Translations under genes and position numbers: made by a program
Part shown: positions 23,982 to 37,083 of the stretch, piece by piece
Layout: each line of letters begins with the position of its first letter
Position numbering within the stretch: position 1 is the first letter of the stretch
The notes under the pieces: model-generated
Seen by the model: the letters and a program-made list of their open reading frames with translations, nothing else
What the model was told of the DNA's origin: nothing
Databases searched by the model: none
Source: Isoetes taiwanensis
Lineage: Eukaryota > Streptophyta > Lycopodiopsida > Isoetales > Isoetaceae
DNA: 64,000 bases
Reading direction: 5' to 3'
Assembly (NCBI GenBank): GCA_021234155.1
Contig: JAJEKV010000002.1
Coordinates: 6,643,266 to 6,707,265 of the forward strand

Positions 23982-24333
23982 TGATAGAACTAGTGCAAAA
24001 CCAACACAAACCCGCAAGATCGACTCAAGAGATAGAATAGAAGACAAGAACAAATCTATTGAGAAAAACAATAGGAAATACAATCTCTACTTCTGAGCAT
24101 TGCATAGTACATAACGTACAATCAATATATACAACCGCTGAGACTAAGAATAGTAGTCTACCGTTTAACCACCGCCCACTAATTACGGCCGATTTTAGAA
24201 TTCGGTGCTCGATCAACGACAAAGTCTCGCCTTACGTACATTTTAGCACCTTTCAATTTTGTGTGCTAAGTGTCTTTGAACCACTTCTTTGTTTGACACA
24301 TTACGCTTTAGTCGGCATATTTATATTCCAACA
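23982..24333 (-). repeat. Copia LTR, 3' in element orientation
   Basis: 352 bp, ending TG...CA. The polypurine tract, plus-strand complement CTCTCCCTTAAATG, abuts at 24334. Nearly all CAG/CTG sites found in the partner LTR are altered here between about 24185 and 24320. Confidence 0.92.
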
Positions 24334-27300
24334 CTCTCCCTTAAATGTTGCTGACTAAGGCAGAAGAAAATCAGCTGAAACCAAGGTAATCCTTCTCTCC
24401 CTTCATTTTGCAATTTCTTCATGCCCAAGCTCTCCTTCACATTGACGAACTTAGATCCAACTAATGGTTTGGTAAAGCCATCAACAAAGCTGATCTGTGA
24501 GGAGCAATGAACAAGTTGAGAAGATCCCATTTGGATGCGCTCACGGACAAAACACAAGTGGGTGTCAAGTTGTTTTGTCTTTGGGTGGTATAGCATCCTT
24601 GGCAAGATGGATGGTACTTGTGTTGTCACACAATATAACGGCCGAGGATGGAGGTACTGCTGAATCAATCCACAAATGTTTAAGCCACAATAATTCACTG
24701 CATCCCAACGAGTGCTTTGAATTACGCCTCAGGTGGTGCTGATTGACCTTGTAGGCTGTCTTTTGGATAACCATGTCGACCGACGTTAGGCCCTATGAGC
24801 GTGACCATCCCTGTTGTGGACCTCACGCTATCATGACAATTAGCATGATGCGCATCAACAAAGACTTTAAATTTGGAAATCGGAGGACCTCGATAAAGAG
24901 AACTTCTGTGATGTCCCCGCCGGATATGCCGGCGATCTTTTAGCGACCTTCGGTCATTTGCACGGGATTGCTCATGAATCTTTCGGCCTCCCACAACAAA
25001 AGAGATATCAGGTCTAGTATTTGTGAGATATATCAGCGCCCTACCAAGCCGATAGAGTGTGGGATCACACTCCTCACCATCGAAATCAAGCTCAAGCCTT
25101 GTGCACGGATCAAAAGGACTTGCCACAGCCTTGCAATCTTGCATACGATCTTCTTTGTAACATTTCTTTGATATATTTTCTCTTTGAGAAAGATATATGC
25201 CATCGAGTGCTACCACACTTCTACACCTAAGCGGTAATGCATAAGGCCAAGGTCGGTCATCTCGAAGGGACGAAGATAACTTCAACTTCAATGTAGAAAT
25301 CAACACATCAGCATCTCCTGTGATGATCAAATCATCAACATACAAAACCACAACGCACATTCGGCCTTCATGTGATTTGTAATAAAGATTGGGGTCTGCT
25401 GCACTTCATTTGAACCCTGCTCAAGAAAGAAAGCATTAATTTTCGCATGCCAACATCTTGGAGCTGCTTCAAGCCATAAATGCTTTTCTTCAAATGACAA
25501 ACCATTTGCTCCTTCCTTGAACAACAAATCACGGAGGTTGAGTCATATAGACCTCTTCCTCCAAATCACCATTCAAAAAGCGGACTTAATGTCCATTTGA
25601 AACATTGGCCAACCTTTCATCGCGACAATAGCTATAAGCGATCTAATAGTGGACATTCGGCTCACGGGGAGCAAAGACTTCATCATAATCTAAGCCTTTT
25701 TTACGTGCAAAACCCTTGGCTACAAGTCTAGCTTTGTGCTTTGACAACGTCCCATCGGCATGAAATTTGGTTCTAAACACCCACTTCACACCAATAGCGT
25801 GCTTATCGGTGGGAGTTCAACCAATTCCCATGTGCCTTGCTTCAGCAATTGAGAGTATTCTTCTTCCATTGCATCGCGCCACTGCGGATCACTAGCCGCT
25901 TCATGAAAGGTTTGTGGATCAACATGATCCGGACCTTTGCCATTAAGGCAAGGTTACATGATCCATTAGACTTCTCTTGTTTCTCCATCGGGCGTCTTTG
26001 ATCTCCTAGGTTCAACAACAGGTACAGCAGGTGCAGCAGCCGGGTTACGCAACAATTTGTTTCTCCTTGAGGCGTCTTTGATCTCCTAGGTTCAACAATG
26101 GGGAGGTATAGCGGGTGCTACAATAGGTGTTGTAACAGGTGTTGGATCAGGTGCTCTGATACCTTCATGTATCTTTGGACTCCCCACGAAGGAACCAACT
26201 TTGCTCATGGACCATAGGGCGAGTGGGATTGGGATCATCCCGTGCCACTACCAGGGCAAATGTGAGTTCTTTGGAGGAAACCACTAGAGAGGAGAGAAAG
26301 GTTTACCGGCCGTTTTGCTATCGGATCTCCAACATCCAAGCTGCTTTGTCATTGTGAACTGCGGGGAGTATCAGCGGAAGATATGCCATCATACACACGG
26401 CATCTTCAACGAAGCTGAGGCCCGACACGCTTACAATAACTGCTTGTTGGAAGGATAATACAACTTGTAACCTTTTCGATTTTACGGATACCCAATGAAG
26501 ATGGCTTTGACAGATACGTCATGCAACTTCCCATACTTTTCAGGCTTCTCGGCGGGTATGGAAGCATAAGCCAAGCATCCAAACACCCTCAAATGAGACA
26601 CATCATCGATTTCATTCTCCAAAATGCTTCATAAGGAGTCACATCCTGGACTGCCTTAGTAGGCGACCTATTTGCCAAATATCTTGCTGTCACTACTGCC
26701 TCTCCCCAAAAAGATTCAGGCAGTTGCTTGTGACTCATCATAGATCTTGCCAAATCAAGCAAAGATCTATTCCTCCTTTCAGCTACACCATTTTGTGGAT
26801 GAGCATAAGGAATGATTAAGCTTGTCTTTCAATACCTTCTTCCATGAGAAACTCATCAAAGGCATTAGAAACATATTCACCTCCATTGTCACTTCTCAAC
26901 TTTTTATTACTAACCACAATGCGCTTTTTTTGCTACTTTGAAGGCCTTGAACTTGCCAAGCACCTCAGATTTGCGATTGCAAAGTATACACCCAAGTGTA
27001 CCCTCTTTGAAATCATCAATCGGGGTCAAGAAATACCTCTTTCCACCTAGTGAAACATCGGGCATATAACACAAATCGAGAATCACGGCAGCTCAAGAGG
27101 TTGAGTTGCTTTCGATGAATAACTTCTTTGTGGAAAAAAGGCATTGAGGTTGCTTTCGAGATGGCATGCAGCACACTCAAGCTTGACGCATTTCAGAGAT
27201 GGAATACGTAACCATCTTGTTCTTGTACAAAGCATGTATGCAGCGGTGCCTCAACATGACCAAAGCAAGCATGCCCGGATGCTCGTGATCAAGTCGGCAC

Positions 27301-28663
27301 ATACAAGACCATGTTGGTCTTATGGCCCGAACCATCAAAGACATACAAGCCATTGCGCGGCGTCCCATGTGCCATGAGCTGCGGACTTTTCAAGTCAATT
27401 CCTTCAAGTGGATTCACGCCCGATTAGATAGGCTTTGCCATTTCCGAGAACAATGTGATGGCACGCCTTATCAAATTCAGCGGCGGACATGATATTAGGC
27501 ATGTAATCCGGGGAGCAAACATGACATTCCTCAACTAACTACATCCGTCCATGCAATTGAAAAGCTACAATCCCTTTCTGTGATAGGAAGAGAATATCCA
27601 TCACCCATCTTCACATCACCTCGGATCGAGGTTCAAGTTCGAGAAAACACATCTGAATCTCCGGTAAGATGAACCGTGGCTCCGAGTCCAAAATCCAATC
27701 CTTACGTAAGGTGCTGGCGCTGCTGCAAGATTGCCAGGATATTGACATCAAAAGTGGCTGCATAACAGCACTTGTCTCTCCCTTAGAGTTGGCTGGCATG
27801 TGCTTCTCATGTCACTATCCTTTGAGCTTTTCTTCTTCTTCTTACAATTCGGCTGTAGTGACCCTTTTCACCACAATTCCAGCACTTGAACTCCTTGGAT
27901 TTCTTACCTTGAGACTTCACATTTTTCGACTTCCTAGAATCTTTGCTATCAGCAAACTTCTTCTTAGTGTCGGCCAAGAAGTAGACACAAAATTAGCATG
28001 GTCCACTCTCCCATCCCTTTGCTTACGCACCAACTCCTCTTGTTGCAGGTAGAATGGTTACTTTGGCTATATCAATCTTCTCCTTGTATCTGATCTTGAA
28101 GAGATAATATCATCTGAAGGAGGAAGACCAAGATATCTTGAATCGGTTTTTCAGATGACAGCACTCCACCGGCGACCATGTAATCCAAGTGCCATTGCTT
28201 CATTTGAGTAAGGTATCTTTGTGGATGATTTGAAATCGCCCTAATTGGGCATGTCTCATTTTTGTTCGGATCAGCATTTGGGTAGCCATACCCTTGCTAT
28301 CAAGAGACTTCTCCAAATGAGACCACATCTCCTTAAACTTCAATAAAATGGTTGATTTCATGACCAATTGTCTCTTGACCAACATTTTGACAAAGCACAA
28401 GCTTTACGGTTTATCCTGCCAAGCATCTGGCGACTTGGTCTTTGATAAAGTCTTTATCAAACACCGCTCCCATGTCACTAAATATCAAATAATTCACCAT
28501 GAACTTCTTCCAAGCATGGTAATTATTATTAGTGAGCTTTGCATTCTGTGAGAACTTGAATGGATCCATGAATTTCTCCTGTTTTCAGCAGCCAAAAGAT
28601 GGTTGAGAAAACAAATTCGTCACCAAACAAAGCACCCACTAGAAAAGTTGAATCTTGAACTTT
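24334..28663 (-). pseudogene. Copia gag-pol, broken
   Basis: Minus-strand readings show gag with a CCHC knuckle CWNCGEKGHYS (27892-27854). A degraded pre-integrase HHCC region lies near 27185-27150. Integrase segments include LGGKRYF (about 27050) and a later SFWGEAVVTARYLANR (about 26720-26670). The reverse transcriptase runs from about 25860, with KWVFRTKFHADG, active-site YVDD at 25342-25331 and NTRPDISF. RNase H has CDNTS near 24650. Multiple frameshifts and stops interrupt it; several fall at CAG/CTG-type sites where the partner family copies differ. The 5' end of gag lies beyond the Gypsy insert. Confidence 0.88.
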
Positions 28664-28668
28664 GTCGC
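28664..28668 (+). other. Gypsy target-site duplication, left (GTCGC)
   Basis: GTCGC at 28664-28668 is repeated at 39766-39770 immediately outside the other LTR. Confidence 0.92.
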
Positions 28669-29256
28669 TGTTAGTCCTGTGCCTCCTGGTTCAGGACTAT
28701 TCATGCATACGACGGACCAGGTCAAGCTCAAGGATCCACAGACAGGCATGGGTCAGCCATCAAAGGCTCAGCAGAAGACCAAGCAGCAGACCACGCAGTC
28801 AAAGCCTGCGTCCGTCAACAAGAGGCGCCGCTCAGACAAGTGATGACCCGTCACCGCCCGTGTCAGCGTCAGCGTGATTCTAGGCATTTCAAGAGGCACC
28901 GCCAACATTCCTGCAAATCAGGCCTCCTTCCAGGAGTCGGCACCGAGATCAGTCCGAGTGTCTATATTGGGCCAGAGGCCATTGTACTATATATATGAGT
29001 AGAGCTAGCATATGATGGCTAGATGAGTTTTGAGTCTTGTCTCTTTTCAGTCTTCTCTCAATTGCGAGAGCTCATGTATGTTCATCATTGATATCAAGGA
29101 AGCATATCATTTTCCTCTCATTGTTCTTTTCTGTTCCGTTTTCTTCTTCTTGTTCTTTTCTTGCAAATCCCGCGTGACATAGTCCCGGGATTCTCTGTTA
29201 GATCAAGGGTCCTCACGAGGGCTGTCTTGCGAGAGTTCGAACCCGGACCCCAAACA
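28669..29256 (+). repeat. Gypsy 5' LTR (588 bp)
   Basis: Starts TGTTAGTCCTGTGCC. A TATATATA box lies near 28988-28996, a likely pol II promoter for the element RNA. The pyrimidine-rich R/U5 part ends CCCCAAACA. Differences from the 3' LTR cluster at CAG/CTG sites. Confidence 0.93.
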
Positions 29257-29285
29257 ACATCGCCCATTGCCGGGTGCGATTCATT
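29257..29285 (+). other. Gypsy primer-binding site (tRNA-Asp-like, degenerate)
   Basis: CGCCCATTGCCGGGTGCGA just after the LTR resembles the complement of a plant tRNA-Asp 3' end (consensus around GCCGTTGCCGGGGA). It is imperfect, so the tRNA identity is tentative. Confidence 0.45.
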
Positions 29286-29324
29286 TTTCCCTTCTTACGT
29301 CCGCCATGTCCGTATTAAAACTTC

Positions 29325-30580
29325 ATGCGGAAGAACTTCTTTCCCCGACGGCGTCTCGATTGGGCGCCATCATCGATGAAATTTGTTCGTGACATGTATG
29401 GATCTACTTATGACATTGAGGGAGGCCACATTCGGTCTAGGGCTCGGTCGGCGCCACCCACCCCTCGTGTCATGTCTCGTCAAATTCTCCGCCTCAGCGT
29501 GCAAACATTGCTCCGCGACCTCGGTCTCCTCATCACTATCAAGAGCCCTATCCGGCTCCCCTTTGCTCAACCTTACTTTCATACCGGAACATGCCTTCAT
29601 CCATCACTCTTACGGCCCATCGCCTCTGCCTTCAACCATCATCTCCTACGGGTGGACAGGGATATCCACATGTCTCTTTTGCTCCTCCCGAGGAATTTCC
29701 CTTCCCTACCTTTCCCACCGCTCTTCCTGTTTACAATCTTACAGACCTCAAACCCAATGATCAGGCACCTCCGGTACCCCCCACCTCAGCCACCCCTTGC
29801 AGCAGGGTCTTTCCAAAGACCATACCCCTCCAACTCCACCTCAATATCCTCACTATCATGTTCCGGTCCAGCCCAAAGACTTTTACCTCTACCTTTCCAG
29901 ACCCTTAAGCTGACTTATCCCACCTTTGGCAACACGAAAGGCAAACCTTTAGACCAAAGTGCTCAGGCCCACATGGAAGAATTTGAGGCTCTGGCTGTCC
30001 TGAATGGTCATGCGCAACCTCAACTGAAATTCCACATCTTTTCCACCACATTGCGTGGCTCCCCTCATCAATGGCTCATGTCCAACAAAAGTCACTTTGG
30101 AAACAAGATTGGGTCAAAATGAAAACCGCTTTTTCTTTCTCACTATGGGACCACGGATGATGATCAACTTCATCTCAAGCAACTCAATGACCTTCAACAA
30201 GAGCCCACTGAGATGCGCCGGGATTTTGCGGACCGTCTTCACATTATGCTCGGCAAACTCAAGGAGTACCCCCACGTGAGCCGGATCTTGGTCCGGTTTC
30301 TCCAAGGACTTCCTCAGCTATCGGACTCATGATGAATACCTACGCCCAAGACTTTGGGCGGGCTATCGATCTTGTCAATCACTTTCGATCAATGTTTCCT
30401 CCCGTGGCGTGGCTCTTGAGGAGCTCCCTTTCATTCCACCCGTCATGGTTCCCCGGGCTGGCATTCAACCTCAACACGCCAATCCAGCGGCGGATCGGAT
30501 CACGGTGCCATATCTGCAAATATCAAGGCCACTTGGCGAATGAGTGCAACTCCACCAATGGCCGCCTCATTGTGTAAACG
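29325..30580 (+). pseudogene. Gypsy gag, frameshifted
   Basis: The reading 29325-30122 is proline-rich at first. It then has a retrotransposon gag core: HMEEFEALAVLNG, QPQLKFHIFSTTLRG and HQWLMSNKSHFGN. Coding continues in another frame after 30110. A CCHC zinc knuckle, CHICKYQGHLANEC, is encoded at 30506-30547. Gag forms the virus-like particle and binds RNA. At least two frame changes separate the core from the knuckle. Confidence 0.85.
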
Positions 30581-31306
30581 CTGCAACATGTGCAATCATG
30601 CCCGCGGAAGAATGCACTTTCGCACTCATCCTACACCTTTCCGCAACAAGATGGTTTATCAAGTGCAAACAACACCTCAAAGACCAATCGCCATATCGTG
30701 ACCACCACCACCCGCTGCCAGCCCAATCAACTCTATAAGAAGCGGGAGCAACAGCGGGGACCCAACACACGTTCTCCTTTTTGATCCTTCGAAGCTTCGG
30801 TGTTATCCTTTGTCAAGAATGGGGTCATACCACCCGCGGCGTGTCCTCAACTCCCCAAGTTGGTGCGGCTTCACGGCACCAATCGGACCACATCGGTCCG
30901 CCTCGCGGCTTACCAACTCTGGATTGCTAATGGCAAACAAGGGCGTCTTGTTCTTGGAAGCCACCTCGCGGCGCCTCGGCAATCACGCTATCAACCAGCT
31001 CACGCCAATCAACCTCGGATGGATCAACAAACACGGGAAGAAATTTTTCGGGCTCTTAATCCTCCAGTCCGACCATCAAATTGGGTTGGTTTGGTTTCAC
31101 GCCCGGAACCAAGGCGTCACGTCCCATAACCATTATTCCTAATGGCATGCAACCCTGCCTTTGCGTTCGGCGCAATTCCTCATGCGAGAAGACAAAAGGT
31201 CCATTTTGCACCGGACTTGGAGAAACTCATGCGAATGTCATGCCTAAAGTTAAGCCAAAGCATTTTGAACCTCATGCAAGCTCTTTGAAGGCCGCCGCGT
31301 TGGCTA

Positions 31307-32215
31307 ATGTCCATGCCACCCGAGAGCTCAACAACGACAAGGCGCACCTTCCCCGTCTCAACCTCCACGCTCTCGGACATATCCCAATATCGGCTGCGGA
31401 GGTTGACCTACTCAAAGAAGTTCTTTGCTTCCTTACCCGCACTCCCGCTTTTTGTGGATCCCCGATCCTTTTTCTCATGTGCCTCTGGAACTCCAAGAGG
31501 AGCTAGCCAAAATCAAAATTCCTTTAAGCTTGGCCCAATATTGAAACTACGTCACGCTCTCAAGGACGGTTACCACTCCCGATTGTTTTGGTTGGAAACA
31601 TTTGCTACCTCTACTCCCACGGTACATGCCACGGTGGGCAATCAACAAGTCAATCATGTTCAAATTGACGGAGGTAGCGCGGTCAATCTCATCACGGATA
31701 AACTCCGCAAACAAATGGGCATCAAACAACTCTATCGTGCCCCATATGACATCAAATTGGCCAATGGCCATATCACGAGACCTCAAGGCATCACGCCTCT
31801 TCTTCACATCAACATAGGTGATCTCAGATTCCCCTTGGAATTTGGTGTTTGGAAGGCTGGAGAAGATCCAGGTGATTATGAAATGTTGGTCGGCAGACCT
31901 TTTCTCCGCCAGGCCAAGAGCATTCATTACTGGGCCACGGATCAGTTAGTCATCACTGATGGTCACCTCAATGCCACCATGGACTTGGAAACAGGCAAAA
32001 TCATTTCCGTCGACAATGCTGAACCCTCTCTCTCTCCGACCAGACTCTCGGGGGCGCCCAGAATATTTATCAAGTTAGGGCTCCACCATGAGTCTGCCTC
32101 GTCATCCTACCCCGGTATCTTTGATCCTTGGGGAGAAATGACTCTTGATCGGGACCGGTACGTGGCTGCTTTGCTTGACCCTTACGGCTCCTTGCAATCC
32201 AATCCAACGTGTTGA
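31307..32215 (+). pseudogene. Gypsy protease region
   Basis: A 302-residue reading has a retropepsin-like segment from about 31600: VQIDGGSAVNLI at 31658-31693, then LANGH and YEMLVGRPFLRQ. The active-site motif is DGGS where many family members have DTG or DSG. The protein would cut the Gag-Pol polyprotein. It is the longest intact piece of pol here. The frame is lost after 32215, before the RT. Confidence 0.8.
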
Positions 32216-32559
32216 TCACTTTCAGGGCTGAACCTCCTGCGGCTCACAGAGAAGTACATTGTTGTCATGAAGCAACCTGCTTGAGGAAACTTCGGCAACC
32301 TCTCTTTTTCACCACGGGCGCCACGCATCTGTTATGCTTCAACCTCCTGCTCATATTGTCGGGGACATGGAAGTTATCCCCCATATTCGGACTCGGCGTC
32401 GAGATTGTGGGCGTAGGCAACAATTAGGCTGTCCGGATTCTTTGCCAATCTTCCGACACCCTATCGTAACAGGCCGTCACGCTTTTCAAAAAGTTCAAAC
32501 ACATTTTAGCACGGAGCTCTGAGAGATCTTGAGGATCAACAAAACCTTGGGGAACTCAC

Positions 32560-33780
32560 CATTTCCTACCAAGTCGATGCACGCCCGATCTAGCAACTTG
32601 CGATGCAAGCTCAACCCCAATTACCGTGATCGCGTCAAGGCGAAATTGACAAACTCCTTGCTGCGGGTTTGATCTATGAGGTCAAACATTACGGTGGGTG
32701 AGCCCCATCGTCATTGCACTCAAACACAATGGTAAGATCAGCGTTTGTGTGGACTCACAAAAACTCAATCGAGCCACGGGCGTGATCATTTCCCCTTCCT
32801 TCACGGACCAGGTTGGAAGAGGTTCTTTGGACATGAGATGTACTCCTTCATGGATGGTTTTTTGGCTACAATCAGATCTCAATCAAAGAATCGATCAACT
32901 CAAGACTACCTTCACCACCCCGGTAAGTCACTTTTTGCCTACAAGGTGGTTCCTTTTGGATTATCAAACTCTCCATCCACGTTTCAGCGTATCATGCTCT
33001 CGGTTTTTCATGATTTTATGAAGGAAAATCCCTTCTTGCAAATTTTTCAAGATGACTTCTCGCCTCTGGTTCCATGGCTGACCATTTGGATAAATTGGAA
33101 CTTGTCTTTTCGAAATGTGATGAGTCAGGCATTAGTCTCAATCCCGAGAAATGCACCTTTTGCGTCACTTCAGGTGTTCTGTTGGGACATGTGGTCAGCA
33201 AAGCAGGTATCACCACGGATCCTGCCAAAATCAGCTGTGTGCTCAAGGCTCAAGCACCAGCCAATATAAAGGAAACACGCTCTTTCTTGGGTAAGGTCAA
33301 TTATTACTCCACCTTCATTCACGGACTCATGACCATTGCGATCCCATTCATAAACTCACGGGTGATGAATCCCACAGGCTTGGAATTCCCGAGCGGATCT
33401 TTGCTTTCCAACAGTTGAAGCTCTTGCTTACTCAGGCCCCGGTTCTTGTTCCTCCTCAATGGGACAAGCCCTTTCATGTCCATGTCGATGTCTCGGCCTT
33501 TGCTATTGGAGCTGTTCTTTCTCAAGAATATGATCGTCGCAGCGACAAACCAAACCGCTATGCCGGTAGGAAACTCAATTTCGCTGAGCGCAACTACTCC
33601 GCCCGCAGGCGAGAAGCCTTGGGTTTTAATTTTTGCGTCCAGCGCTTCCTTCACTATCTTTTGGGCGGTCAAATCAAATTCTTTGTTGACCACCGGGCAC
33701 TTCTTTACTTGATCAACAAATCCACGCCCACGGGCGCATTGCTCGTTGGGTCCTCCTGCTGCAAAATTTGCACCTTTTGA
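32560..33780 (+). pseudogene. Gypsy reverse transcriptase and RNase H, frameshifted
   Basis: RT pieces switch between frames: VSPIVIALKHNGKISVCVD, YSFMDGF, FGLSNSPSTFQRIML, and the active-site region IFQDDF with the Asp pair at 33051-33056. RNase H follows: FHVHVDVSAFAIGAVLSQ near 33475, LNFAERNYSARRREALG, FVDHRALLYLIN. Together they would copy the element RNA into DNA. Several single-base frame changes occur. Confidence 0.88.
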
Positions 33781-34074
33781 AATTGTTCACAAAGGTGGGC
33801 AAATCTCATGTTGTCCCGGATTATCTTTCACGCATCCACACAGATGATCCCTCCACTGGAGTCTCAGACGCCTTTCCTGACGCTCCACTCTTTTTGGTCA
33901 CGGCAACACCTCATTGGTTTCATGATTTTCAGCAGTATCTCCTCACAGGCGCTCTTCCACCAGAGGACGCCACGCTCTCTCCAATAGCGACAATCCGTCG
34001 ACATCAATTTCTCCGCGAGGTCCGGTGACTACACCATGGTTGCAGGCCATCTTTACAAAAGGGTAAGGATACCA

Positions 34075-35239
34075 TCAGCCGACTGATGTGTCCTCCCTCA
34101 TGAGGTCCCACATATTGTTCGAGAAGCCCATGAAGGGCTCGGAGGTGGTCATTTTCATGGAGACACCACGGCACGCAAAATCCTTCTTGCTGGTTATTTT
34201 TGGCCCACGCTCTTCAAAGACGCTCACGCCCACGCCCGCGCGTGTGATGCTTGCCCGGCGTGTGGGATTGACCGCCCCCCGTGACGCTCTTCCTTTGATG
34301 CCGGTTGCCCGCCACTTCCCTTCAACCAAATGGGGAATGGATTTTGTGGGACCCATCGATCCTCCGCCGCGGCACACCCGTGCCCGCTTCATTCTGGTTC
34401 TCACTGACTACGCTACCAAATGGGCGGAAGCTTGCGCACTTCCAGACAACACTGCGGCCAGCACAGCCAAAGTCATCTATCAACAAATCATCACGCGATT
34501 GGCTGCCCCACCGGAGCTGGTCGATTGATCGTGGTGTCCATTTTATCAATCACACCATCAAGGAGCCGACGGATTATCTCTCGATACATCATCACAAGAG
34601 CACACCTTACTATCCTCAAGGGAATGGTTTGGCTGAAAAGCACCAACAAAACTCGGTCACAATTCTCAAGAAAATTTGTGCGCTTTTATTTGACCGGCAA
34701 AACAAGCTTCCTACTGTTCTTTGGGCTTACAATACTTGTTTCAAAATAGCTACAGGTCACACCCCTTTCAAATTGGTTTATGGTCAAGAAGCTCTCATGC
34801 CGTTTGACTACATACTTCCAACACTCACATTTTCAAGCTCACGCCCATAATCCGCTCTTTGCACTCAAAGAAAGGGTCTATCAATTGGAGCAGTTGGATG
34901 AACTTGAAGGATGCTTATATTCGTGTTCTTCATGGACAACGGTTGCAAAAATCTCTACATGACAAACGTATGAAGACAAAAACATTCAAAGAAGGAGATT
35001 TGGTTCTTCTTTATGACTCTCGGTACAAAAATTTTCCGGGTAAACTAAAGTTTCGATGGCTTGGCCCTTATCAAATTGCCCAAGTGGTTAAACCCAGCGT
35101 TTTCCAGCTGGCTGAATTAGATGGAACTCCATTACCTACACTGGTTAATGGCTTTCGCCTCAAAACATTTCATACAACAGAAAGTGCACATCCACGAACA
35201 GATGCTGTTCCAGACATGCACACAACAGATAGTGACTAA
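34075..35239 (+). pseudogene. Gypsy integrase with GPY-type C-terminus
   Basis: An HHCC zinc region lies near 34100-34260. The catalytic core follows, WGMDFVGPID with the first Asp, IDRGVHFI with the second Asp near 34520, and NGLAEKH with the Glu near 34630. The last reading, 34859-35239, has FRWLGPYQIAQVV (35060-35082), the GPY/F motif of Ty3/Gypsy integrases. No clear chromodomain is seen. Integrase joins the cDNA to host DNA; here frame breaks separate the parts. Confidence 0.9.
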
Positions 35240-36175
35240 ACCAGCGGCATATTTATATTATAGGTGGAGATTTTTTACAAAATGTGGGCGCAGCCCAGCT
35301 ATTTCCGCTATGGGCACTGCCCTATATACAAAAACGGGCTCAGAGCCCTATCTACTAAGTCCTAAGAAGAAAAACCCTCTACTCGGGTTTGGAGCGGAGA
35401 GGTGATGCTGAGGATGTGGTAGAGGTTACCTTTCGGGATCGGCGAAGGTGCAGAACCACCTCCATCCCGTTGGTCTTCGGTGGGATGTTCAGCCATCCCG
35501 CACACCGGCCGTCCATTCTCGCCACGATTGTGGCAGCGCTGAGAGGTCGGACAATTCATCTTGCGGGTAATCCACTCGGCGGTTAGTTCGTGGGCATAGT
35601 GCGGTCCTCGTTCAAACCAGCGGCAGCGCCATCGCGGCGCCATCGGATGCCTTCGTTTACTCCCGGTTCGTCTTATATAGCCAACTGAGGAACTCCTTGT
35701 CGACGTGGACCAATCACACAAATCGCCAACGTGTTTGCAATGCAAGGCTGTTTCTAAAATGAGAATCTTTTCTCCCGCCGCATATCTAGCCATGGTACCT
35801 TCTGACACATTCCTTTTAATGATATCCCACTTCGAGTTGCCAGCATTGAATGCCATTTCTTCTTTTCACGCCCGTCGGACATTAATGTGTGTCCTTTGCC
35901 CACCTGTCACATCCCATCATTCTCTCACGCCTCATCTCCACCGTTCATTCCTTCTCCATTTGTTGTTTGGGGACTTAGCCAAATTTTTGCCTCTCAAATC
36001 GCCTCCTTGGCATCTTTCGACACCTGGCACCATCAACGGTTGCAGCTTCGCCCTTATCATGCCCCTTCGCCCACCTTTGCGCGCCCTAAACCTTTTCGTC
36101 TCTCTGCGCCTTCGTCTTTTGTTCTCTGCTCTCCGCCTTCTTCAAACAGTTCCTTCTATTCCGACGCTTTTCGCC
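35240..36175 (+). other. Gypsy spacer between pol and the accessory ORF
   Basis: About 0.9 kb inside the Gypsy element without a recognised domain. Minus-strand ORF 35856-35362 shows no family resemblance and is probably a shadow frame. It could hold a promoter or splice acceptor for the downstream ORF, but none can be pointed to. Confidence 0.45.
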
Positions 36176-37083
36176 ATGGCTGCCCCCAAACTTTCTACAC
36201 TACAAGCTTCTGCTCCAAGGGATGCGACTCTTTTTGGGTCTGTGTCTTTCTCGACGCCCACCTTTCGAGAGGCCCTTGTTGGTCTGAGTCGGGAAGTTGC
36301 GGAACGCATACAAGCTTTTGAATTTTCCCAAATGGAGCTCAGGCCCCAAATCCGGCGCAATTGCGGCAGTTCATCGCACACATCGTCAACAGCCGGAAGG
36401 ATTTGCGGTGGTCGATGGCACCACCATTTTACTTACTCGGCATTTGATTTACGAGGGTATTCCACAGGCAAAAACCTTCATCTCTTGGGCTGCTTTTACG
36501 GGGACATGGGCGTCACTCAGTTTTGGCGCTATTGCTTATCAAGCCAACCCGGCATCGCCTCACAAATATTGCCAAACCCCATGAGACTTTTGTGAAGTTT
36601 TACGTGGCGAAAAATTGCTTGGGCATTCCATTAAGAACACCCACATCAATAAGCCGTTTTATAATATGGTCATCAACGCCATTCACTCCCTCTGCATGTC
36701 GATTGGCCTCGGCTTTTATTCTACCGTCTTCTTCAAGAAGTAGGCGCATTCGGGCTACCCCCCTCCTCGTCTCGAAATTTCGGTGGGTGGCCATCTTCAG
36801 GCCCTCATTGCGTCATTATCTTCCGGTTCTTGAGAGCCCTTCCACTTCCCATACCTCCACTCGGCTCTCTGCATTCCCAGCGTCAAACTTAACAAAGTTT
36901 GTACCTTCGCCAAACCTCCCTCGTCTGTTCAACATCGGACCACGCATGTCCTTTGTCTCCTCTTCTTCCTCCGAGGCCACGCCTTCCAATTCCGTCATGC
37001 CTCTCAACAATCTCGGACAAAGGCGGCAATAGGGCCTGCGCCTCCCCATCCTCGACTGGCATTCCGTACAAATTCCAGCCAAG
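36176..37083 (+). pseudogene. Gypsy accessory ORF, N-terminal part, frameshifted
   Basis: Starts MAAPKLSTLQASAPRDATLF at 36176 and continues through several frames with plausible protein sequence: FAVVDGTTILLTRHLIYEG in one frame, ETFVKFYVAKN in another. It leads toward the intact frame starting at 37084. It appears to be the N-terminal globular part of the same extra protein. I do not recognise the domain. Confidence 0.5.

Noticed and set aside
35362-35856. Minus-strand 164-residue ORF in the Gypsy spacer
   Set aside because: No family resemblance and antisense to the element; treated as a chance frame.
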